Of a DNA stretch of 18,812 nucleotides, positions 1 to 7,916 are shown piece by piece. The translations under genes were made by a program, and so were the position numbers. This stretch comes from CAYJRR01 sp964372275 [NCBI: uncultured bacterium] (GTDB lineage Bacteria; CAYJRR01): contig CAYJRR010000048.1 in NCBI GenBank assembly GCA_964372275.1, forward strand, positions 13,138 to 31,949. Direction: 5' to 3'. Numbering within the stretch: the stretch's first letter is position 1; every line of letters starts with the position of its first letter. Below the pieces are notes generated by a model that saw only the letters and a program-made list of their open reading frames with translations, made no database searches and was not told the origin of the DNA.

Positions 1-541
1 GGAACGAATCGTCCTTGGTGACGAACTTGCGATGGGCCCTCGCCGCCTTCGCGCCGACCGTGTAGGTCCGGCCCGGGCATCCCCGTTCCGCGTCGTAGGC
101 GCGGGCGCGGGCGAGCAGCTGTTCGCGGGTGAGCGGACGCGGGAGCGAATCGAGACGGTGGTAGCTGTTTCCGGCGGTGCAGTCGAGCTCCTGCACCGCG
201 CCGTAGCCGCGCAGCGTGATCGCGGCCGTGAAGATCTCACCCTTTCTCACGTAGCCGTTGTTGTCGCCCCGGTCGTCGACGCCGATCGCCTCCGTGAGGA
301 TCCGTTCCCGCGTGATCGCGGAGTCCGCCGCCCAGGTCTCGACCTCCGAGAGAATGGCGTGCGCGAATCGATGCCCCCGGAAGGTGCCGGTTCCCGAGCG
401 GAGGGCGGCCGCCACCGCCCCTTCCACCGGGCGAAGCGGAGACTCCTCGCCGGCCGGACACTCGCGATCGGACGGAGCGGCGAACAGCGGGGCCGCGAGC
501 AGGAGCGAAGGAAAAACGGCGAGGCGGGCGAGCGGACGCAT
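1..541 (-). CDS. Secreted protein of unknown function, C-terminally truncated by window edge
   Basis: The frame is open from an ATG at 541 to the window edge, giving 180 residues without a stop, so the C-terminus lies outside. Residues 1-22 form a typical Sec signal peptide (two Arg near the start, a hydrophobic run through PSLLLAAPLF, then an AAPS cleavage region), so the product is probably exported. The mature part has three Cys (about 28, 121 and 155), which would allow disulfides. Around residues 89-102 there is an acidic, Gly-containing loop (DDRGDNNGYVRKGE) that resembles a degenerate EF-hand or dockerin-type calcium loop, but the first ligand position does not fit cleanly. A GAGGT ribosome site lies just upstream of the ATG. 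I do not recognise the family. The signal peptide, ribosome site and long open frame argue that it is real. Confidence 0.7.
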   Translation of the reverse strand, partial: MRPLARLAVFPSLLLAAPLFAAPSDRECPAGEESPLRPVEGAVAAALRSGTGTFRGHRFAHAILSEVETWAADSAITRERILTEAIGVDDRGDNNGYVRKGEIFTAAITLRGYGAVQELDCTAGNSYHRLDSLPRPLTREQLLARARAYDAERGCPGRTYTVGAKAARAHRKFVTKDDSF

Positions 542-626
542 GACGTGACCTCGTTCGGCGATGGGATGCAGGTTGCGACGCGCCGTGAGCAACGGCTGTG
601 CCGGTCAAACCGCGCCCAAAAGCGCA

Positions 627-644
627 ATTGACACGCGCGTCAAT
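627..644. promoter_or_regulatory. Perfect dyad ATTGAC-N6-GTCAAT, candidate operator
   Basis: ATTGAC at 627-632 and GTCAAT at 639-644 are exact inverted arms around a six-base spacer. The dyad lies about 85 bases upstream of the secreted protein start at 541 and about 55 bases past the end of the last DsrE-like gene. On the minus strand one arm contains TTGACG, so the site could overlap a -35 region, but I see no convincing -10 at the right distance. It has the size expected for a dimeric repressor or activator site. No regulator gene is next to it. Confidence 0.35.
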
Positions 645-698
645 CCTGTCACCGCGCCGACCTGGGGCGGCGCCGTCCGAGGACGGGATGTCCCACGC

Positions 699-1085
699 CT
701 ACCAGCGCCAGACCTGGTCGAAGTCGGCGAACAGCTTGGGGAGCGCCGCGCGCGCGATCGGGGTGGTACCGGGAACGAATTCGTTCGGCTCGAGTCCGCG
801 CTCGGCGGCGTCGTCCTGGACGAGGAAGACCTTCGCCCCCTTCTCGATCAGCTTTGCCACGTCCCCCGCGAGGTCCGGCGGATGGGGGTGGCGCTTCCCG
901 CCGATGGCGAGCCCTGAGGCGTCCTGCCCCTTGGCTGCGTAGTTCACGGCGTTGCCGGTGAGCAGGACGTGGAGGTCGGCGCCGGCCCCCTTCATCGCGT
1001 GCGTCACCCACACGATCGGGTCGTCCTGCTCCTCGATCGTGCAGCGGTAGGCGGATTCGACAATCTGCAAGACCTTCCGTCCCAT
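699..1085 (-). CDS. DsrE-fold protein (third gene of DsrE-like cluster)
   Basis: This 128-residue protein has the alternating strand/helix pattern of the DsrE/DsrF/TusD fold: an N-terminal beta strand (KVLQIVESAY), a central strand ADLHVLLTGNAV, and a C-terminal AKVFLVQDDAAERGL segment followed by a long tail ending DFDQVWRW. Family members act in sulfur relay (Tus and Dsr complexes) or as small accessory proteins. The only Cys is residue 14, which is not at the usual DsrE active-site position, so sulfur-carrier chemistry is uncertain. The start is fixed by a GGAGGGG ribosome site directly before the ATG, 9 bases after the stop of the preceding gene. It is the last gene of a three-gene operon of like proteins. 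Confidence 0.75.
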   Translation of the reverse strand: MGRKVLQIVESAYRCTIEEQDDPIVWVTHAMKGAGADLHVLLTGNAVNYAAKGQDASGLAIGGKRHPHPPDLAGDVAKLIEKGAKVFLVQDDAAERGLEPNEFVPGTTPIARAALPKLFADFDQVWRW

Positions 1086-1094
1086 CGACCCCTC

Positions 1095-1508
1095 CTACCT
1101 CGTCCCGATGACGAGCGTGTTGTGGGAGCTCTCCGCCGCCTTCCAGAAGTCGGCGGGGCTGCCGCGCTTGACCTCGGGGATCGTCTCGCCGACCCCTCGC
1201 TCGTCGACGCACAGTCCGCAGTTGGTCCAGGTGAGCGTGCCGCCGTGGTCGCGCGCCGTTTGGATCAGCGCCGCCACCCAGTCCTTCGGCAGCGGATGAT
1301 CCTCCTGCGCCGCGTCCCGCCCGTGCACGCCGTTTGCGTGCGGCATCTGCTTGGCGAAGGTGTGGGCCACCGCCCCTTCGTAGGCGAAGACGTCGAGGTC
1401 GTATCCGCGGCGGGCGGCGATGTCGATCAACCGCAGCGCCGTCACCGTGCGGGCGTTCTCGAACGGCGCGTCCATCAGGAGGAAGGTCAGTCTCTTCTTG
1501 TCGGCCAT
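1095..1508 (-). CDS. DsrE family protein with CxxC motif
   Basis: The protein has 137 residues. It begins with a strand LTFLLMDAPF and a helix ENARTVTALRLIDIAARRG, then FDVFAYEGAV-like core elements, as in TusD/DsrE proteins. A conserved-looking motif TNCGLCVDERGV places Cys97 and Cys100 in the region where DsrE family proteins carry their persulfide-forming cysteine, so of the three cluster members this one is the best candidate for real sulfur transfer. A strong GGGGAAGGGGA ribosome site precedes the ATG, and the gene lies 18 bases after the upstream DsrE-like gene. No dsrAB, tus or rhodanese gene is visible nearby, so the substrate cannot be inferred. Confidence 0.82.
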   Translation of the reverse strand: MADKKRLTFLLMDAPFENARTVTALRLIDIAARRGYDLDVFAYEGAVAHTFAKQMPHANGVHGRDAAQEDHPLPKDWVAALIQTARDHGGTLTWTNCGLCVDERGVGETIPEVKRGSPADFWKAAESSHNTLVIGTR

Positions 1509-1526
1509 CGAAAGTCCCCTTCCCCG

Positions 1527-1853
1527 TTAGTGCCAGATCGCCTTGCGTCCGTCGGCCAGCTGATCGACCACGACGTCGATCGGCGAGGCCTTCACCCCGT
1601 CGGCCAGGCGCCCGGCGTCGATGCCGCGCTCGCGCAGCGAGAAGTCGTCCGCCAGCACCTCCACTCCCGCCCGCGCCACCGCCTCCAACGCCGGCGACGC
1701 GGCGCTCCTCCGCGCCGGGAAGACGCCGTTCTGCACCAGGAAGAGGGTCACGCGGTTCCCCTCCTTCGCGAGGCCGGCGGCGAGGTCGTAGTGGTGCGCG
1801 ACCTCCTTCCACTCGAGCGGATCGCGCGATTCGATGATCAGGTAGCTCGCCAC
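1527..1853 (-). CDS. DsrE-fold protein lacking cysteine (first gene of cluster)
   Basis: This 108-residue protein starts with GTG at 1853 behind an AGGGGG ribosome site. The sequence ESRDPLEWKEVAHHYDLAAGLAKEGNRVTLFLVQNGVFPARR, followed by ARAGVEVLADDFSLRERGI, is typical of small DsrE-family proteins (strand, helix, strand LFLVQNG, helix, strand VEVLADD). It contains no Cys at all, so it cannot itself carry a persulfide and is more likely a structural partner of the CxxC paralogue encoded next. A possible -10 (TATTCT on the minus strand, 1887-1882) precedes it, but the -35 is poor. The cspA terminator at about 1902-1932 separates it from the upstream gene. Confidence 0.8.
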   Translation of the reverse strand: MASYLIIESRDPLEWKEVAHHYDLAAGLAKEGNRVTLFLVQNGVFPARRSAASPALEAVARAGVEVLADDFSLRERGIDAGRLADGVKASPIDVVVDQLADGRKAIWH

Positions 1854-1901
1854 GGAACACCCCCTGTTGTCGGACCGACGGAGAATAGCGGAAACGGCCG
1901 G

Positions 1902-1932
1902 AAAACGAAGAACCCCGCCTCGCGGCGGGGTT
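1902..1932 (-). terminator. Rho-independent terminator behind cspA
   Basis: Reading the minus strand, AACCCCGCC and GGCGGGGTT form a perfect 9-base-pair stem (1932-1924 with 1919-1911) around a four-base loop, followed by a T-rich run CTTCGTTTTCC. It lies just after the cspA stop at 1956 and before the DsrE-like cluster, so it should end the short cspA transcript. Confidence 0.85.
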
Positions 1933-1955
1933 CCCCGGGTTCAAGAATCCTAGGA

Positions 1956-2156
1956 TCAGATCTTGCGAACGTTGGCCGCCGCCGGGCCCTTCTTGCCCTC
2001 GACCACCTCCAGCTCCACGCGCTCGCCCTCGGCGAGGCTGCGGAAGCCCTCGGCCTGGATCGCCGTGTGATGGACGAAGACCTCGGTCCCGTCCTCACAG
2101 GTGATGAATCCATAGCCCTTCGCGTCGTTGAACCACTTCACTGTTCCCTGCGTCAT
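1956..2156 (-). CDS. cspA: Cold-shock family single-strand nucleic acid binding protein
   Basis: This is a 66-residue CspA-family protein, the usual length, made of one cold-shock domain. The RNP1 motif KGYGFI is at about residues 13-18 and RNP2 VFVHH at 26-30. The start TQGTVKWFN and the end [10 protein letters not shown] are classic for the family. It binds single-stranded RNA or DNA in the cytoplasm and acts as an RNA chaperone or antiterminator. A longer in-frame start at 2198 would add 14 residues with no family counterpart; the ATG at 2156 is preceded by GAAAGG and gives the canonical N-terminus, so I chose that. The gene is monocistronic, with a terminator behind it. Which paralogue it is (constitutive or cold-induced) cannot be told from sequence. 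Confidence 0.96.
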   Translation of the reverse strand: MTQGTVKWFNDAKGYGFITCEDGTEVFVHHTAIQAEGFRSLAEGERVELEVVEGKKGPAAANVRKI

Positions 2157-2230
2157 AGTGCGACTACCTTTCGGCGGCGGATCTTCGTTACCGGGCACTG
2201 CCTGGTACGACCCTACGCTCAGTTATGGTC

Positions 2231-2253
2231 CGGAGCGGCTTTGCTCCGCTCCG
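2231..2253 (-). promoter_or_regulatory. Stem-loop in the cspA upstream/leader region
   Basis: CGGAGCGG (2231-2238) and CCGCTCCG (2246-2253) pair perfectly over 8 bases with a seven-base loop. This lies about 75 bases upstream of the cspA start. cspA genes often have long structured 5' leaders that act as thermosensors. Whether this hairpin is transcribed is not known, because I could not place the promoter with confidence. Confidence 0.4.
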
Positions 2254-2331
2254 AACCCGAATCTCCAGGCCCAACACGGATCTGGATGCGGGGACGCTAT
2301 CCCCTTCCGGGCCAAAATGCAAACGGCCTTT

Positions 2332-2353
2332 CCGACCCCCGGCGAGGGGTCGG
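2332..2353 (-). terminator. Candidate terminator after the PP2C/cNMP gene
   Basis: On the minus strand CCGACCCC and GGGGTCGG pair perfectly (2353-2346 with 2339-2332), starting 5 bases after the TAG stop of the phosphatase gene. The following bases (AAAGGCCGTTTGCATTTTGG) are only moderately T-rich, so it may be a weak intrinsic terminator. Confidence 0.5.
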
Positions 2354-2358
2354 TCCGC

Positions 2359-3585
<1,227 letters not shown>

Positions 3586-3596
3586 GGGGACCCTTT

Positions 3597-4598
3597 CTAA
3601 CCGATCTCGTCCTTCAAGTCGCGATTCATCAGGTCGATCACCGCCGCCTTCGCATCCTTCCCTTCGTAGAGGATCGCGTGGACCTCGTGGCACAGCGGCA
3701 TCTCGATCCCGAGGCGCCGCGAGAGATGCTCCACCGACACCGCCGTCTTGATCCCTTCCGCCACCTGGTCCATCTCTTCGCGGATCTGCGCCAGCGTCCT
3801 CCCTTTGCCGAGGAGCAGCCCCACTTTTCGATTGCGCGAGAGGTCGCCGGTGCAGGTCAGGATCAGATCGCCCAGGCCCCCCAGGCCGGCGAAGGTGAGC
3901 GGATTGGCGCCGAGCCGGATCCCGAGCCGCGCCATCTCGGCCAGCCCCCGGGTGATCAGCGCCGCGCGCGCGTTGTGGCCGAAGCCCAACCCTTCGGCGA
4001 TCCCGGCCCCGATCGCCAGGACGTTCTTCAGCGCACCGCCCAGCTCGATCCCGACCACGTCGGAGGTGGTGTAGGCGCGCATGTAGGCGCAGGAGAAGGC
4101 TCCTTGAGCCCGTTTGGCGATCGCAGGGTCTTCGGCGGCGATCGAGACGGCGGTGGGCAGGCGGTTGGCGACCTCGCGCGCGAAGCTGGGGCCCCCGAGG
4201 AAGGCGAGGTTCGGCCACAGCGCGCGGGGAAGAACCTCCTTCAGCACGCCGTTCATGGTGAGCAGCGTCTCGTTCTCGATCCCCTTCGACGCCGAGACGA
4301 TCAGCGTGTCGGGGCCAAGCGAGCCCGCCGCGCGCGCCATCACCTCGCGAACCGCGTGCGATGGAACGACCGAGACGACCATCTCCTTCCCCTCGACCGC
4401 TTCGTCGAGGAGCGCCGTCCCGCCGAGCCTTTCCGGCAGCGGCACGTCCTTCAGGTACTTGGGATTCCGGTGATCGCGCTCGATGGCGGCCGCGACCGTC
4501 GGATCGCGGTGCCAGAGCGTGACGTCGTTCCCCTTGGTCGCCAGCAGGTGCGCGAGCGCCGTCCCCCACGACCCTGCCCCGACCACCCCGACCTTCAT
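3597..4598 (-). CDS. gpsA: Glycerol-3-phosphate dehydrogenase [NAD(P)+]
   Basis: At 333 residues this is the normal length for GpsA. It reduces dihydroxyacetone phosphate to sn-glycerol 3-phosphate with NAD(P)H in the cytoplasm, supplying the backbone for membrane phospholipids. The N-terminal Rossmann motif GAGSWGTALA is at 7-16, SASKGIE at 102-108 and LGGPSFA at 134-140. The catalytic Lys is expected in GALKNVLAIGAG (188-199), NARAALITRG is at 209-218, and AGLGGLGDLILTCTG at 237-251. The ATG at 4598 overlaps the TGA of the pilB-like gene (ATGA), so translation is probably coupled. The phosphatase gene follows after 11 bases. All key motifs are intact. Confidence 0.97.
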   Translation of the reverse strand: MKVGVVGAGSWGTALAHLLATKGNDVTLWHRDPTVAAAIERDHRNPKYLKDVPLPERLGGTALLDEAVEGKEMVVSVVPSHAVREVMARAAGSLGPDTLIVSASKGIENETLLTMNGVLKEVLPRALWPNLAFLGGPSFAREVANRLPTAVSIAAEDPAIAKRAQGAFSCAYMRAYTTSDVVGIELGGALKNVLAIGAGIAEGLGFGHNARAALITRGLAEMARLGIRLGANPLTFAGLGGLGDLILTCTGDLSRNRKVGLLLGKGRTLAQIREEMDQVAEGIKTAVSVEHLSRRLGIEMPLCHEVHAILYEGKDAKAAVIDLMNRDLKDEIG

Positions 4599-6424
4599 CG
4601 ATCCGCCGCCGTCACGCGAACGACCTCCTCGTAGGTGGTGGCCCCTTGCGCCAGCTTGCGCACTGCGGACTCGCGCAAGGTCATCATCCCTTCGGCGATC
4701 GCCTCGGCCTTGATCTCGCGCGCGGTCGCCTTGGCGGCGACGAGCTTCGCGAGACGCGGCGTGGTCGGCAACAGCACGAAGATCCCGGTCCGGCCACGGT
4801 AGCCGGTCCCGCGGCATCGCGGGCACCCTTCGCCAACGCGCGCGGTGATCGGGATCGCCGCCTTGAAGCCGAGCGCGGCGAGCTGCTCCGGGGCGACCGG
4901 AGCATCGCGCCCGCAATCGTCGCAGACGGTCCGCAACAGCCGTTGTGCCGCGACGCCGATCAGCGTCGACGAGATCAGGAAGGGGGGGATCTCGAGGTCG
5001 AGCAGACGCGTGACCGCGGAGGCGGCGTCGTTGGTGTGCAGCGTGGAGAGGACCAGGTGCCCGGTCAGTGCCGCCTGGATCGCGTTCTCCGCCGTCTCCC
5101 GGTCGCGGATCTCCCCGACCATGATCACGTCGGGATCCTGCCGAAGCACGTTGCGCAACACGTTGCCGAAGTTCAGGTCCGACTTCGACTGCACCCCGAT
5201 CTGGTTGAAGTCGTCGCAGACCATCTCGATCGGGTCTTCGATGGTGGTGATGTTCACTTCCGGCGAGCTCAAGACCTTGAGCGCGCTGTAGAGCGTGGTC
5301 GTCTTCCCCGAGCCGGTGGGACCCGTCACCAGGATCAGCCCGTTCGGACGGGCGATCCACTCCTGGAACAACTGCAGCTCGCGCGGAAAGAATCCGATCT
5401 CCTCGAGGTCCTTGAGCAGCACCTCGGGATCGAAGACGCGCAGCACGACCTTCTCGCCGAACGCCACCGGCACCGACGAGACGCGCAGCTCGATCTCCTG
5501 CTCCTTGAAGGTGGTCTTGATCCGGCCGTCCTGGGGCTTCCGCTTCTCGGCGATGTCCATGCGCGCCAGCATCTTGATCCGCGAGACGACCGCCTGGTGC
5601 ACGAGCTTCGGCAGGGTGTAGATGTCGTGCAGCACCCCGTCGATGCGCAGGCGAACCTGGCTCTGCTCGCGCTTGGGCTCGATGTGGATGTCGCTCGCGC
5701 GCTGGTCGAAGGCGTAGTTGAAGAGGTACCACACCGCCTGCACCACCGGCTTGTCGGTCGGGTCGATCTCGCCGACGCCGCGACCGCGGACGAACTGCTC
5801 CAGATTGCCGAGGTCGACGTTCGCGCCGAGGTCGGCCTGGGCCGCCGTGACCGACCGGCGGAAGCCCCAGAACTCGGTCGCGATCTTGCGGATGTCCTCG
5901 TAGGTGGCGACGACCGGTCGGACCGGAAAGCCGGTGATCCGCGGGAGCTGCTCCAGCACGGCGGTGTCGAACGGGTTGGCCACCGCCACCTTGAGCTTCC
6001 CGTCTTCCAGCGCGAGCGGGACGACGAAGTGCTTCTCTGCGAACGGCCCGGAGAGCGTCCGGGTCACGAAACCGAAGTCGAGCTTCAAGGGGTCGAGTCG
6101 TTCGAAGGGGATCCCCGCCTCGCGGGCCAGCGCCTCCGCGATCACCGACTGGTCGACCTCGCGCAGCGTCGTCGAGCGATCGCTTTTCGTCAGCAGCGGG
6201 AGGTGGAACGACGCCACCACCTCCGCGTCGGTGATCTCCGGCATCCGCCTCCGTCCCGTCGCCTTGACCGCGGCGCGTTGCTCGTTGAGCAGACGGGCGC
6301 GTTGGATCCCGGCGCGGCCGAGCACCTCCTTGCGCTGGTCGGGGGTGATCGCCTCCGCCTTGACGAGGAGGTCGAGCAGCCGATGGAGCGATGTCTCGGC
6401 CGGAACGGGTTGGGGGGTCGCCAT
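4595..6424 (-). CDS. GspE/PulE/PilB family secretion or type IV pilus assembly ATPase
   Basis: This 609-residue cytoplasmic hexameric ATPase powers pilus or pseudopilus assembly. Residues about 65-190 form an MshEN/GspE N-terminal domain. The C-terminal motor has Walker A GPTGSGKT (368-375), an Asp box NITTIEDPIE (391-400), Walker B VIMVGEIRD (433-441) and a His box TLHTND (461-466). A tetracysteine zinc site (CDDC 501-504 and CPRC 534-537) is typical of extension ATPases (PilB/GspE) rather than retraction ATPases (PilT). The stop overlaps the gpsA start. No other pil or gsp genes lie in the window, so type IV pilus versus type II secretion cannot be decided. The first about 60 residues carry an extra helical segment rich in Arg. 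The ATG at 6424 has no good ribosome site nearby; TAGGAGGG lies about 45 bases upstream, too far to serve it. Confidence 0.93.
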   Translation of the reverse strand: MATPQPVPAETSLHRLLDLLVKAEAITPDQRKEVLGRAGIQRARLLNEQRAAVKATGRRRMPEITDAEVVASFHLPLLTKSDRSTTLREVDQSVIAEALAREAGIPFERLDPLKLDFGFVTRTLSGPFAEKHFVVPLALEDGKLKVAVANPFDTAVLEQLPRITGFPVRPVVATYEDIRKIATEFWGFRRSVTAAQADLGANVDLGNLEQFVRGRGVGEIDPTDKPVVQAVWYLFNYAFDQRASDIHIEPKREQSQVRLRIDGVLHDIYTLPKLVHQAVVSRIKMLARMDIAEKRKPQDGRIKTTFKEQEIELRVSSVPVAFGEKVVLRVFDPEVLLKDLEEIGFFPRELQLFQEWIARPNGLILVTGPTGSGKTTTLYSALKVLSSPEVNITTIEDPIEMVCDDFNQIGVQSKSDLNFGNVLRNVLRQDPDVIMVGEIRDRETAENAIQAALTGHLVLSTLHTNDAASAVTRLLDLEIPPFLISSTLIGVAAQRLLRTVCDDCGRDAPVAPEQLAALGFKAAIPITARVGEGCPRCRGTGYRGRTGIFVLLPTTPRLAKLVAAKATAREIKAEAIAEGMMTLRESAVRKLAQGATTYEEVVRVTAADR

Positions 6425-6518
6425 CGGCAGAAATTCTCGCGCGTCGCGCGCGCCCGGGGGTCTCCCCAGGCCCTCCTAAGGATACACCCGACCGGTCCGG
6501 GCAACTGGATCGCAACGA

Positions 6519-7868
6519 CTACAACGAGCTTTCGGTCGCGGCCGCGACGCCGCCGCCCGTCGCTCCACGGACATCGCCCGCGGCGGTTCCGGCGACCCCG
6601 GCCGAGAGCGCGGCCGGGACGGCGTCCCCGACCTTCGGCGCGTGCACCCGGCCGGCACCGCCGCCCCCTCCGGGTCCGTGATTGGATACGCACCCGCCGC
6701 CGTTCCCACCGTTCGCCCGGAACTGGCCGGAGAACGCCGAGGCGTCGTAGGTCCACACCGCGATCGTCCCGCCGGCGCCACCGCCCCCGGCGCCATCGTT
6801 GGCGGCGTCCGCGGCGCTCGCGCCGTTGGCGGAGAGGTAGCCGTTCCCGGCGAGCCGACCGGCGACGACGAAGACCACTCCGCCTCCGGCGGCGCCGGCG
6901 GTGCCGACCGAGTTGTTTTCGCTGCCGGCGCCGCCGCCGGCGCCGAAGAAGAGTCGATAGGCGGTCCCGGTCACCGCCACCGCCGCACCGGGTCCGCCCC
7001 GTGTCGAGGGATCGAGGACACTGAAGGCATAGCCGCCGAACCCACCCGAACCCCCGTTGCCGCCCCCACCGCCACCGCCGTTCGACGCGTTTCCGCCGCC
7101 GCCGGCGTTTCCGCGATTTCCGCGGCCGGCGGTGTCGTAGGAGTAGGGATCGAGACCCTCCCCTTTTCCTCCCCCGTTCCCGCTCGCAAACAGGTAGTCG
7201 AGCCCGGTGACGTTGGAAGCGTTTGTGCCACCGGTACGCTTTCCGCCGCGGAACCCCGCGCCGTCGGCCCGGATCGATCCGGCGACGAAGAGCTCCTCCT
7301 GGACCGACAAGACCAGGAGGCCGCCGAACTCCCCGTTCCAGGCGCTCGCGCGGAGGACGCCGTTGGAGCCGATGGTCAGGCGATGGTATTCGGGGATGGC
7401 GCAGATCTGCGCCCGTTTCATCCCGGCCGAGCCGTACGAGCTCGACAGAGCGCGATCGAACTGCACCTTCACCGTCGACCCGACGTCGAGCGCCGTCAGG
7501 CGCGCGATCTCCCACGCCCCTGCCAAGCCCACCTCTCCAAGGGCCGTCGCATCGCCCGAGACCGCGCGGTCGTCCTCGCGGACCTGGTGCAGCAGCACCC
7601 GATCACCGATCTGGAAAATACCGGCCGTCGCGGCGATCTCGCCGGAGGTCGTCGCCGCGGCGATCAGCTTCCGGCAGCCGTCCTGCGAAACGACGGAGGA
7701 GACCGTGAGGTCGCCGTCCCGCCCGTCCCCCGGATCGAGCCACGGCGTCGGCGTCGGATCCGGCAGCGGATCGCCGGCGCCGCCGAAGTCGACCGTCGCC
7801 TGGCAGGCAAGGGCCATGACGCCCAGACCCACCGACCCGAGCAGACCCGATCGCACCGGCCCCGCCAT
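6519..7868 (-). CDS. Glycine-rich predicted lipoprotein
   Basis: From the ATG at 7868 the protein has 449 residues. The N-terminus MAGPVRSGLLGSVGLGVMALAC looks like a lipoprotein signal with the lipidated Cys at 22, although the lipobox (ALAC) is not ideal. Residues 35-50 are Pro/Asp-rich. From about residue 165 onward there are repeated units of the type 'short beta strand, then Gly run', with Gly tracts at about 231-280, 308-330, 360-367 and 387-407 and Asn mixed in. Such repeats with GGxI or GGxV turns suggest a surface beta-rich or beta-helix-like structure. The function is unknown. The open frame extends upstream to 8039, but that part overlaps the divergent peptidase gene and is Arg-rich, so the start at 7868 (or GTG at 7874) is preferred. 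No obvious ribosome site. Similar Gly-rich lipoproteins are common in Myxococcota (general knowledge, not checked). Confidence 0.75.
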   Translation of the reverse strand: MAGPVRSGLLGSVGLGVMALACQATVDFGGAGDPLPDPTPTPWLDPGDGRDGDLTVSSVVSQDGCRKLIAAATTSGEIAATAGIFQIGDRVLLHQVREDDRAVSGDATALGEVGLAGAWEIARLTALDVGSTVKVQFDRALSSSYGSAGMKRAQICAIPEYHRLTIGSNGVLRASAWNGEFGGLLVLSVQEELFVAGSIRADGAGFRGGKRTGGTNASNVTGLDYLFASGNGGGKGEGLDPYSYDTAGRGNRGNAGGGGNASNGGGGGGGNGGSGGFGGYAFSVLDPSTRGGPGAAVAVTGTAYRLFFGAGGGAGSENNSVGTAGAAGGGVVFVVAGRLAGNGYLSANGASAADAANDGAGGGGAGGTIAVWTYDASAFSGQFRANGGNGGGCVSNHGPGGGGGAGRVHAPKVGDAVPAALSAGVAGTAAGDVRGATGGGVAAATESSL

Positions 7869-7901
7869 GTGCACCAGTATCGCACGCCCTCGCGACCGCG
7901 G

Positions 7902-7907
7902 TATCAT
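7902..7907 (+). promoter_or_regulatory. Possible -10 (TATCAT) for the M3 peptidase gene
   Basis: TATCAT matches five of six bases of a sigma-70 -10 and lies 9 bases before the ATG at 7917, inside the 48-base gap between the divergent genes. No -35 match is seen 17 bases upstream. If used, transcription would start at or next to the ATG, giving a leaderless message, which would fit the lack of a ribosome site. Confidence 0.25.
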
Positions 7908-7916
7908 CCGCCGTCC

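Noticed and set aside
649-1944. Long 431-codon minus-strand frame over the DsrE-like genes
   Set aside because: Arg/Gly-rich translation typical of an off-frame reading in GC-rich DNA; the three short DsrE-like frames show family patterns.
2290-2330. Promoter for cspA (TTGCAT and TAGCGT on the minus strand, 17 bases apart)
   Set aside because: Spacing is right but each hexamer matches only three of six consensus bases.
3586-4569. Minus-strand open frame extending the phosphatase N-terminus through gpsA
   Set aside because: It is an out-of-frame reading of gpsA with Arg/Gly-rich translation; the phosphatase starts at its own ATG at 3585 with a ribosome site.
4599-6515. Minus-strand open frame extending gpsA upstream through the ATPase gene
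   Set aside because: The ATPase has full family motifs in another frame; gpsA starts at the ATGA overlap and has the normal GpsA length from there.
6425-6518. Promoter for the pilB-like operon
   Set aside because: TTGCCC and TATCCT are present but only 14 bases apart, so I cannot support a promoter here.
4646-7024. 792-codon plus-strand frame across the ATPase gene
   Set aside because: Antisense to a gene with Walker motifs; no domain visible.
6642-7916. Plus-strand open frame continuous with the M3 peptidase, upstream of 7917
   Set aside because: It is antisense to the Gly-rich lipoprotein; its Pro/Ala/Arg-rich translation mirrors the Gly runs. The M3 family region and the signal peptide begin after 7917.
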